Shown: positions 14,459 to 20,317 of the stretch, in pieces | How positions within the stretch are numbered: position 1 is the first letter of the stretch | Layout of the letters: every line of letters starts with the position of its first letter | The notes under the pieces: model-generated | Told to the model about the DNA's origin: nothing | Database searches by the model: none | The model's input: only the letters and a program-made list of their open reading frames with translations | Assembly: GCA_020024595.1 (NCBI GenBank) | Contig: JAHHTO010000027.1 | Coordinates: forward strand, 1-20,317 | Direction of reading: 5' to 3' | Origin: Schaedlerella sp. | Lineage (GTDB): Bacteria; Bacillota; Clostridia; Lachnospirales; Lachnospiraceae | DNA: 20,317 nt | Program-made: the position numbers and the translations under genes

Positions 14459-14935
14459 CTATTCTTTCGTGATATTTTCGAATCTTGCATCTAAATAATC
14501 CTTTAATACTTTCGGCTCAACATCGATCAAAAGACCTACTCGCCCACCTGAAAGATAAATTGTATCCCATGAAAGCGCACTTTCATCCACGATAGTAGGT
14601 AACTTTGTTTTCATTCCCAACGGAGAACATCCCCCATGAACATAACCAGTCAGGTCTTCAAAGACATCCGGCTTTAGCATTTGCAGATTCTTAACTCCTA
14701 CAATTGCTGCCGCTTTTTTGAGATCCAGCCTTTTTGCACCGGGAATGCAAAACACATAATACCCGCCTTTATGATCCGATGTTACCAATGTTTTAAACAG
14801 ACGGCCGGCACTGTCTTCAAACCCAAAATATTCAGCAACTTCTACCGCTGCAACAGGACCATTTTCAGGATATTCCATAACGGAATAATGAATTTTATTC
14901 TCGTTCATATAACGAATTGCTCTTGTATCATCCAC
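14459..14935 (-). CDS. ybaK: YbaK/EbsC-type Cys-tRNA(Pro) deacylase, 158 aa
   Basis: Trans-editing enzyme that hydrolyses Cys-tRNA(Pro) formed by prolyl-tRNA synthetase errors. The conserved Lys48 is in RLFKTLV, followed by YYVFCIPGAKRLDLKKAA and the signature TGYVHGGCSPLGMK (96-109) found in YbaK proteins. Length is typical. The start is a GTG at 14935, placed 8 bases after TAGGAGG; the ATG overlapping it is in another frame. It is the first gene of the operon with nitroreductase and MarR genes, directly behind the palindrome-bearing promoter. The other YbaK-fold subtypes (ProX, YeaK) are alternatives, but GGCSPLG favours YbaK. Confidence 0.9.
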   Translation of the reverse strand: MDDTRAIRYMNENKIHYSVMEYPENGPVAAVEVAEYFGFEDSAGRLFKTLVTSDHKGGYYVFCIPGAKRLDLKKAAAIVGVKNLQMLKPDVFEDLTGYVHGGCSPLGMKTKLPTIVDESALSWDTIYLSGGRVGLLIDVEPKVLKDYLDARFENITKE

Positions 14936-14979
14936 TGACTTGACCTCCTATATTTTTTAGTCTGATTTTTGACTTTATT

Positions 14980-15008
14980 ATAATAGTCCATGTTTTGACT
15001 ATTGTCAA
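14980..15008 (-). promoter_or_regulatory. Promoter with internal operator for the ybaK-nitroreductase-marR operon
   Basis: On the minus strand, TTGACA (15003-15008, perfect -35) and TATTAT (14980-14985, -10) are separated by exactly 17 bases. The spacer and box edges carry AATAGTC (14982-14988) and GACTATT (14997-15003), a perfect 7-base inverted repeat with 8 bases between. A MarR dimer on this site would cover the whole core promoter, so autoregulation by the MarR protein at 13489 is the simplest reading. Confidence 0.75.
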
Positions 15009-15051
15009 GTCTTTTATACCGAGGAATATTTATATCGGACACATAACCCAG

Positions 15052-15615
15052 TTACAAAACAGGCTCAATAACTGCCCTGAAATATTCATCTAATTCCTCC
15101 GGTGATTGCTTCATATTTCCTTTAATCCACCACATTACCATTTCCACAAAACTTCCCGAAATATGGTTGATCAAAAAATCCTGCGGTATATCCATATTTA
15201 CTTTCCGATTTTGTTTTACAATTCTGTTTTGTACCAACTCGTTTAGACTGTTTTTAAAATACCGTAAGAAAATTTCACTGCTTTCACAAGACAGTAACGT
15301 AAGAATATTATTGTCATTTTCCTTTAAATGCTGCAGCAAATGACAAAATACTGACTCCGGTGCACTCATATCAGAATAAAGTCCATGGGTATGAGCGCAA
15401 TCCATAGCACTATATATTATGTGCTCAAAAAGTTCTTCGCACACTGCTTTCAACAGGTCATCTTTCGTTTCAAAATGCGCATAAAACGTAGTACGTCCTA
15501 TATTTGCTGAATCAATAATTTCCTGCACTGTGATTTTACTATAATTTTTCTCTGATAACAGAGTACTGAACGCAGCAAAAATAGCTGCTCTCGTTTTCTG
15601 CTGTCTTCGGTCCAT
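15052..15615 (-). CDS. TetR-family transcriptional regulator, 187 aa
   Basis: Repressor with a TetR N-terminal domain: RRQQKTRAAIFAAFSTLLSE, helix-turn-helix ITVQEIIDSANIGRTTFYAH (28-47), then FETKDDLLKAVCEEL. The remainder (about 60-187) is an all-helical ligand/dimer domain like the TetR_C group common in Firmicutes (HISGSFVEMVMWWIKGNMKQ). The ATG at 15615 is chosen because GGGAGGAATAATT precedes it and the family starts at this point; a longer reading would extend across the divergent promoter. It is divergent from the metal ATPase gene at 15812, with the palindrome CGAACA-AAG-TGTTCG between them, so it most likely controls the ATPase and itself. The effector is unknown. Confidence 0.9.
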   Translation of the reverse strand: MDRRQQKTRAAIFAAFSTLLSEKNYSKITVQEIIDSANIGRTTFYAHFETKDDLLKAVCEELFEHIIYSAMDCAHTHGLYSDMSAPESVFCHLLQHLKENDNNILTLLSCESSEIFLRYFKNSLNELVQNRIVKQNRKVNMDIPQDFLINHISGSFVEMVMWWIKGNMKQSPEELDEYFRAVIEPVL

Positions 15616-15679
15616 AATTATTCCTCCCGTATATTTTCCCAAAAATGTTCCGTACAAAACAACGCATAGATTTTGTCCA

Positions 15680-15728
15680 TTGTGATTTAGACTTTTTATG
15701 CTTACAATAAAAACGAACAAAGTGTTCG
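15680..15728 (+). promoter_or_regulatory. P-type ATPase promoter and TetR-style operator
   Basis: TTGTGA (15680-15685) and TACAAT (15703-15708) are separated by 17 bases. Immediately downstream, at the expected transcription start, lies the perfect palindrome CGAACAAAGTGTTCG (15714-15728; 6-base arms, 3-base centre), typical of TetR operators. It lies between the divergent TetR and ATPase genes. Confidence 0.65.
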
Positions 15729-15740
15729 GTAACAAATTAA

Positions 15741-15796
15741 TTGTACGATGTTTAGGAACACACGTCAAGGCACGTATTGTTTTGACAGTCGTACAA
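15741..15796 (+). promoter_or_regulatory. Hairpin-forming 5' leader of the P-type ATPase mRNA
   Basis: TTGTACGA (15741-15748) pairs perfectly with TCGTACAA (15789-15796). Inside, GTCAA (15764-15768) can pair with TTGAC (15782-15786). The structure ends 3 bases before the AGGAGG ribosome binding site, so it could tune translation. Alternatively the two arms are half-sites of a second DNA operator. It matches no riboswitch consensus I know. Confidence 0.45.
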
Positions 15797-15811
15797 ATAG
15801 GAGGATTCTAT

Positions 15812-17707
15812 ATGTTAAAAAAGCTCAATGACTTTTTAAGTGGACGCACCATGACTATTGTATCCGGTGTTTTCCTTTTACTGGACTTCATCCCTCACAT
15901 GACCGAAGTCTTCGGCGGTTCCTCACTACCGCTTCATTTTCTTCCTTTTGACCCTGCATGGGTAACCATCATTATCAGTGGAATTCCTTTGCTCTATTTG
16001 TCAATATGGAGACTGATCCACAATCCCGGTATCAGTAAAATTTCTTCAGCTCTCTTGATTTGTATTGCTATGTTTGCAGCAATCGGAATCGGCGATCTAT
16101 TCGCAGCAGGTGAAGTTGTATTCATTATGGCGATCGGTGCACTTCTGGAAGACGCCACAACAGATCGTGCAAAAAAGGGATTAAGACAATTAATCAGCCT
16201 TACACCTGCAAAAGGTCGCAGACTAAAAGACGGAAAAGAAGAAATGATCCCGACAGAAGAAATTCAACAGGGTGACACACTCCGTATCCTGCCCGGTGAG
16301 ACAATCCCGGTAGACGGAAAAATTATAAACGGTGAAACATCTGTCGACCAATCAATTATGACCGGTGAATCACTGCCGGTTGACAAAAGTATTGGTGAGG
16401 ATGTTTTCTGCGGTACTATCAACCATTTCGGTTCGATTGACATCTCCGCAACAAAAGTGGGTGAAGACAGCTCTCTGCAGAAAATGATCCGTATGGTACA
16501 GGAGGCTGAAAACAAACAAGCGCCCATGCAGCGTATTGCTGATAAATGTGCAAGCTGGCTGACTCCTGTTGCTCTTTTGATTGCCATATGCGCCTATATT
16601 GGCACAAGAAATATTGTTACCGCTGTTACGGTATTGGTTGTTTTCTGCCCCTGTGCCCTTGTATTAGCCACACCCACTGCCATCATGGCAGCAATCGGCC
16701 AAGCAACCAAACACGGTGTAATCATTAAATCTGGGGAAGCTCTTGAAAAAATGGGAAAAGCAGATACGATCGCCTTTGACAAAACTGGTACTTTGACCTA
16801 CGGTCGTTTGAATGTCAGCGATATTATCTCTTTTGATAAATCGATCGATGAAACAGACCTGCTCTCTCTTGCTGCTTCTGCCGAAGCAAAGAGCGAACAC
16901 CCTTTAGGCAAAGCAATTGTCGATTGTGCCAGAACGAAGAGCGTGCCAATCACAGAATCAACGGCTTTTAAAATGACAATCGGAAAAGGAATATATGCTA
17001 AAATCAAAGACCGCACTCTGTTCTGCAGCAACGAAAAGTTTCTTAGAGAAAATGGCATACTCATCGACAATGGCGCACAACCTGTATTGGAACACCTGCG
17101 CGCACAAGGAAAGGCCTCCATTCTCATTGCTGATGAAAAACAGTGCTTTGGTGTGATCGCACTTTCCGATGTGCTGCGTACAGAAGCAAAGGATGTAATT
17201 TCTCGATTGAACAATATGCGCACAAGGACGGTTCTCCTGACCGGCGACAATAAGAAAGCTGCAGATTATTTTGCAGAACAAATTTGCATCACTGAAATCC
17301 TTGCAGAACTGCTGCCGGAAGAAAAAGTACAGAACATTGAGGCTTTACAAAAAGACAACCATAAAGTCTGCATGATCGGTGACGGTGTGAATGACGCACC
17401 GGCTTTAAAAACTGCCGATGTAAGTGTTGCTATGGGAAGTATTGGAAGCGATATTGCTGTGGACGCTGCCGATATTATCCTGATGAGTGATAATATAACT
17501 AAAATTCCTTATTTAAAGCGCCTTTCTAATGCTACAGTTAGAACAATTACAGCGAGCATCACCCTATCCATGTGTATCAACTTTTTGGCAATCGCTCTTT
17601 CACTTATGCAAGTACTGACACCTACTACAGGTGCATTAGTACATAACGCCGGTTCTTGTTTTGTTGTATTGATCGTAGCATTGCTGTATGACAGAAAATT
17701 TGAATAA
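15812..17707 (+). CDS. P1B-type heavy-metal-translocating ATPase, 631 aa
   Basis: Membrane pump exporting transition or heavy metal ions. In order: two to four N-terminal spans (about 15-115), the actuator loop TGES (184-187), the ion-binding CPC motif Cys279-Pro-Cys281 in a membrane span, the phosphorylated Asp323 in DKTGTLT, the P1B-specific HP pair in SEHPLGKAI (363-364), and the hinge GDGVNDAP (523-530). Two last spans end in HNAGSCFVVLIVALL. No N-terminal CxxC metal-binding domain precedes the spans, so it is a short form. CPC fits the Cu or Zn/Cd/Pb classes; the final spans do not clearly match either, so the metal is left open. The ATG at 15812 follows TAGGAGGATTCTAT; a longer reading from 15698 would run through the promoter/operator region. 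Confidence 0.93.
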   Translation: MLKKLNDFLSGRTMTIVSGVFLLLDFIPHMTEVFGGSSLPLHFLPFDPAWVTIIISGIPLLYLSIWRLIHNPGISKISSALLICIAMFAAIGIGDLFAAGEVVFIMAIGALLEDATTDRAKKGLRQLISLTPAKGRRLKDGKEEMIPTEEIQQGDTLRILPGETIPVDGKIINGETSVDQSIMTGESLPVDKSIGEDVFCGTINHFGSIDISATKVGEDSSLQKMIRMVQEAENKQAPMQRIADKCASWLTPVALLIAICAYIGTRNIVTAVTVLVVFCPCALVLATPTAIMAAIGQATKHGVIIKSGEALEKMGKADTIAFDKTGTLTYGRLNVSDIISFDKSIDETDLLSLAASAEAKSEHPLGKAIVDCARTKSVPITESTAFKMTIGKGIYAKIKDRTLFCSNEKFLRENGILIDNGAQPVLEHLRAQGKASILIADEKQCFGVIALSDVLRTEAKDVISRLNNMRTRTVLLTGDNKKAADYFAEQICITEILAELLPEEKVQNIEALQKDNHKVCMIGDGVNDAPALKTADVSVAMGSIGSDIAVDAADIILMSDNITKIPYLKRLSNATVRTITASITLSMCINFLAIALSLMQVLTPTTGALVHNAGSCFVVLIVALLYDRKFE

Positions 17708-17718
17708 TTTCACCCATC

Positions 17719-17747
17719 AAAAAAGGTCACCTTTCGGTGACCTTTTT
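17719..17747. terminator. Bidirectional terminator between the metal ATPase and the AhpF-like gene
   Basis: AAAAAGGTCACC (17720-17731), loop TTTC, GGTGACCTTTTT (17736-17747): a perfect 12-base stem with A and T tracts, working in both directions for the two convergent genes. Confidence 0.93.
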
Positions 17748-17781
17748 GACAGTCTCAATGTAAGATCCTGAACATCCATTC

Positions 17782-19416
17782 TCAACTTTCCAGCGATTCC
17801 AATATGGTTAATAACTGACGAATATTTTTCTTGCCGAAGGAAACCTCCGCTTCATTGATCACAAGGCAAGGCACACTCATAACTTGATACTTCTCCCTTA
17901 AATCTGGGAAATGATTCAAATCATAGACCTGTGCGATAACATCAGGCTGTTCCGCTGCAAGACGCTGAGCCGCCGTAACCAATTCCGGACACATCGTACA
18001 AGAGAGAGACACAAGAACCTTTAAATCTACTGGCTTACGCAGCCTCTTTATCGCCTCTTTCGTTTCTTCATCTATAGCCTGTCCCGGACCTGCCGCATTA
18101 TAAAGTCCCAGAACAAAAGATGTAAATTCATGTCCCCCTGGAACCCCATGAAAAGCGAGTCCTGTCCAAGAATTATCCGAACGATATATTCTGACGCAAG
18201 GCAAATTATCCACTTGCGCCGAATCACCCTCTTCCACAGTCAGCTTATCAGTCAACGCAGCCATCTGCTCTACATATCCACGCAACTCTTCTGAAAGAGA
18301 TGTTTTATCCAGATAAAGCTTAAGCACCAGAGATGCTTCCATTCGAGTAAATACAGTTTCCAGCTGAGCTAGCATATCTTCTGTAAATAAACTATCTCCG
18401 TTCGAAGTATTTGATCCGGTATCCTCCTGCGATGCTTGGCTTATCGGAGGCTGTGGATGCAGACCGGTCTTTTGCTGCATAGCCGCGGCAACTCGTTCCA
18501 ATTCCGTAGCAGCAAGCGCTCCATCTCCCGTTGCAGTAACTACCTGCCGAAGCGGTTTCACACACACATCACCGGCTGCATACAATCCATCTACCGTTGT
18601 CTTTTGACTCCGGTCAGTTAACACATAGCCTTGTTCGTTTCTCTCCGCCAAGTCCACAAGTTCTGTCTCCGGTTCATATCCGGCAAAAACAAACACTCCT
18701 AAGTTTTCTCCGTTTGCAGGACTGAACTCTGTCACCTGACCAGTTTTGGTATTCCGATAACAAATTTTTCGTAAAGCACTATCTCCGGACACTGACTCTA
18801 CCTCTGTATTCGTCAATACAGTGATTTTTTCATGATTTCGTGCAGCATCTGCAGCAGACTCTGCGCAGGTGAAATCATCTCCACGGACAAGAATGGTCAC
18901 TTGACGAGCGTACTTAGTCAAAAATACACTCTCTTCTGCAGCAGCGAAACCGCCGCCTACAACAAATACATCCTTTCCGGTAAAAAATTCTCCGTCACAA
19001 GTGGCACAATAAGCTACCCCCCGCCCTCTGAAGTCACTCTCACCCTTGAAACCTATTTGTCTTGGATGTGCACCGGTAGCCAGCAGAACGCCAAAACATT
19101 TAAGAACGCCTCTACTTGTGTTGACAGTTTTTATGTCGCCATCCATGTTCAGTCCGATAACCTCAGCCAACATAAATTCGGCACCAAATCCTTCTGCTTG
19201 TTTGCGTATTGTCTCTGTAAGCTCAGCGCCGCTGGTTCTTCCTACTCCGGGATAATTAACAACATCTGAGGTGATGGTGATCTGGCCGCCAAAATGATCT
19301 TTCTCTACGACTACCACCCGATAACGTGCTCGCGCAAGGTACAGCGCAGCCGTAAGTCCTGCAGGCCCTCCACCGATCACCACAACATCATATAAGTTTT
19401 CCATAAACTCACTCAT
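17782..19416 (-). CDS. AhpF-like flavoprotein disulfide reductase with permuted domains (TrxB + AhpF N-terminal domain), 544 aa
   Basis: NAD(P)H-dependent reductase expected to recycle the AhpC peroxiredoxin encoded upstream. Residues 1 to about 315 are a TrxB-like unit: FAD site VVIGGGPAGLTAALY (12-26), redox Cys137-A-T-Cys140 in YCATCDGEFF, nucleotide site VVGGGFAAAEES (152-163), and the closing YAAGDVCVKPLRQVVTATGDG. After a polar linker (about 318-345) come two thioredoxin folds. The first has no CxxC; the second has SLSCTMCPELV (Cys473, Cys476) and a cis-Pro loop SVPCL. This is the AhpF N-terminal domain pair, placed after instead of before the reductase. The ATG at 19416 follows CCAGGAGAGATAGAA; a GTG at 19440 precedes that site and is rejected. 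It starts 60 bases after the ahpC stop. Confidence 0.92.
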   Translation of the reverse strand: MSEFMENLYDVVVIGGGPAGLTAALYLARARYRVVVVEKDHFGGQITITSDVVNYPGVGRTSGAELTETIRKQAEGFGAEFMLAEVIGLNMDGDIKTVNTSRGVLKCFGVLLATGAHPRQIGFKGESDFRGRGVAYCATCDGEFFTGKDVFVVGGGFAAAEESVFLTKYARQVTILVRGDDFTCAESAADAARNHEKITVLTNTEVESVSGDSALRKICYRNTKTGQVTEFSPANGENLGVFVFAGYEPETELVDLAERNEQGYVLTDRSQKTTVDGLYAAGDVCVKPLRQVVTATGDGALAATELERVAAAMQQKTGLHPQPPISQASQEDTGSNTSNGDSLFTEDMLAQLETVFTRMEASLVLKLYLDKTSLSEELRGYVEQMAALTDKLTVEEGDSAQVDNLPCVRIYRSDNSWTGLAFHGVPGGHEFTSFVLGLYNAAGPGQAIDEETKEAIKRLRKPVDLKVLVSLSCTMCPELVTAAQRLAAEQPDVIAQVYDLNHFPDLREKYQVMSVPCLVINEAEVSFGKKNIRQLLTILESLES

Positions 19417-19476
19417 TTCTATCTCTCCTGGACGTACCACAGCGTTTTATTCTATTGCCAAATACTGTCCTTTATA

Positions 19477-20040
19477 TTATAACTGACCCACCAAATCCAG
19501 ACTAGGTTTCAATGTTTCAGCTCCTGGCTGCCATTTAGCCGGGCAAACCTCATCTCCATGTTCAGCCACAAACTGACTAGCCTGAACACGGCGCAGCAAT
19601 TCCTCAGCATTACGGCCGACATTTCCAGCAATAACCTCATATGCCACAATTTTTCCTTCCGGATTGACAATAAAGCTTCCTCTCTCAGCTAAACCATCAG
19701 CCTCAATATAAACCTCGAAATCCTTTGCCAGTACATGTGTTGGATCAGCCAACATTGGGTACTGAAGCTTCTGAATTCTTTCGGAGGCATCGTGCCATGC
19801 TTTGTGAACAAAATGGGTGTCACAAGAAACAGAGTAAATCTCGCAGCCAATCTCTTGGAATTTATCATACAGATTAGCCAGATCCTCAAGCTCAGTTGGG
19901 CACACAAAAGTAAAATCAGCCGGGTAGAAGAAGAATACACTCCATTTACCTAATACATCAGTTTTTGTCACAGTGTGAAAATCGTTATTCTGATAACACT
20001 GTACAGAAAAATCAGAAATTTCTTTTTGAATCAATGACAT
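19477..20040 (-). CDS. ahpC: AhpC-type 2-Cys peroxiredoxin, 187 aa
   Basis: Peroxidase reducing hydrogen peroxide, organic peroxides and peroxynitrite in the cytoplasm. The peroxidatic Cys47 is in the canonical DFTFVCPTEL with Thr44, Arg120 (GLAERGSFIV) completes the active site, and the resolving Cys166 is in GDEVCPAKW. Length equals E. coli AhpC. GGxxG- and YF-type sensitivity motifs are not obvious in the end segment (GQL terminus), so it may be a robust form; that is inference. The ATG at 20040 lies 8 bases after TGGAGG. It is first in the operon with the AhpF-like reductase, under a near-consensus promoter with an operator at the start site. Confidence 0.96.
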   Translation of the reverse strand: MSLIQKEISDFSVQCYQNNDFHTVTKTDVLGKWSVFFFYPADFTFVCPTELEDLANLYDKFQEIGCEIYSVSCDTHFVHKAWHDASERIQKLQYPMLADPTHVLAKDFEVYIEADGLAERGSFIVNPEGKIVAYEVIAGNVGRNAEELLRRVQASQFVAEHGDEVCPAKWQPGAETLKPSLDLVGQL

Positions 20041-20075
20041 AAGTAGAACCTCCATTCATAATATAATTTTTTCAG

Positions 20076-20130
20076 AGTTAGATTTAACTAACTATAAAAA
20101 AATTATACAAGTTCTAAATATATTTGTCAA
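20076..20130 (-). promoter_or_regulatory. Consensus promoter and AGTTAG-N6-CTAACT operator of ahpC
   Basis: On the minus strand TTGACA (20125-20130) and TATAAT (20102-20107) are perfect boxes 17 bases apart. The operator AGTTAGTTAAATCTAACT (20076-20093) begins 8 bases after the -10 box and covers the transcription start. Its arms and spacing equal those of the site at 5807-5824. It does not look like the PerR box known from Bacillus. The bases from about 20131 to 20241 show no gene. Confidence 0.82.
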
Positions 20131-20241
20131 GAACTTCCAACACTCTATATCATTAATTTCCGGCTAAGCAATACCCACTATTTTCTTTCGATGTTTATCT
20201 TTATTATTGATCAACTTTAATCCCAATCAGTCGAATATTTA

Positions 20242-20317
20242 TTAAGATATTTCCCCATCCGCAACCACAAGAATCTGATCGGCTTTCCGTATAGTACCCA
20301 AACGATGAGCAATCACC
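20242..20317 (-). CDS. C-terminal end of an ABC-transporter ATPase, continues beyond window
   Basis: The last 24 codons of a minus-strand gene read VIAHRLGTIRKADQILVVAD then GEIS and a stop. This is the H-loop (His in IAHRL) and following strand of an ABC exporter ATPase domain, usually of a permease-ATPase fusion. Family members normally continue about 20 to 40 residues past this point (EQGTHEELL-type tail), so the protein seems to end early. The rest of the gene is outside the window. Too little is visible to tell substrate or whether the gene is intact. Confidence 0.75.
   Translation of the reverse strand, partial: VIAHRLGTIRKADQILVVADGEIS

Noticed and set aside
15698..15811. Longer start for the P-type ATPase at 15698
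   Set aside because: It would translate the promoter and operator region; AGGAGG directly precedes the ATG at 15812.
20076..20093. PerR or Fur box at ahpC
   Set aside because: The palindrome arms AGTTAG/CTAACT do not match the PerR (TTATAAT-ATTATAA) or Fur (GATAAT-type) consensus.

Overview
The window looks like a chromosomal segment from a low-to-mid GC Gram-positive anaerobe, most likely a gut Clostridia/Lachnospiraceae-type Firmicute. This is inferred from GGAGG ribosome binding sites, sigma-A promoters with TTGACA/TATAAT-like boxes, an AgrA/AgrC-type (LytTR/GHKL) two-component pair, and an AhpC plus fused thioredoxin-reductase-type system. Genus cannot be settled by eye. No RNA genes, CRISPR array or insertion sequence were seen.

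Layout. 1-1845 (+): 3' part of a LytTR response regulator and its GHKL sensor kinase, closed by a bidirectional terminator. 1910-2719 (-): a short-chain dehydrogenase. 2822-4936: a YeiH-type sulfur-anion exporter candidate divergent from a YeiE-like LysR regulator. 4959-5612 (-): an AlkA-type DNA glycosylase. 5807-8826 (+): a MacB/FtsX-type ABC transporter whose permease is split by a one-base frameshift in a T run, behind a promoter with a palindromic operator.

8926-10513 is a relic zone in which at least five ancestral genes survive only as pieces: a second LysR gene, a thioredoxin-reductase-like gene reduced to its two ends (still an open 49-codon frame with a good ribosome binding site), a kinase-start/ABC-2-permease chimera, and a LytTR response regulator reduced to its two ends.

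10624-15615 (-): a UvrA2-like protein, a VOC protein, a MarR regulator, a nitroreductase, a YbaK-type deacylase and a TetR regulator. MarR, nitroreductase and YbaK form one operon with a promoter-embedded palindrome. 15812-17707 (+): a P1B heavy-metal ATPase divergent from the TetR gene, with a TetR-style operator and a hairpin-forming leader. 17782-20040 (-): AhpC followed by an AhpF-like reductase with permuted domain order, a peroxide-reducing pair. 20242-20317 (-): the last residues of another ABC ATPase.

Common thread: redox, sulfur, metal and toxic-compound stress. The most useful regulatory observation is that the ahpC promoter and the FtsX-type ABC transporter promoter, over 14 kb apart, carry nearly the same operator, AGTTAG-N6-CTAACT. 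The most unusual structural observation is the relic zone, where genes have lost their middles but kept their ends and where two deletion junctions in the LysR relic lie at perfect short hairpins.
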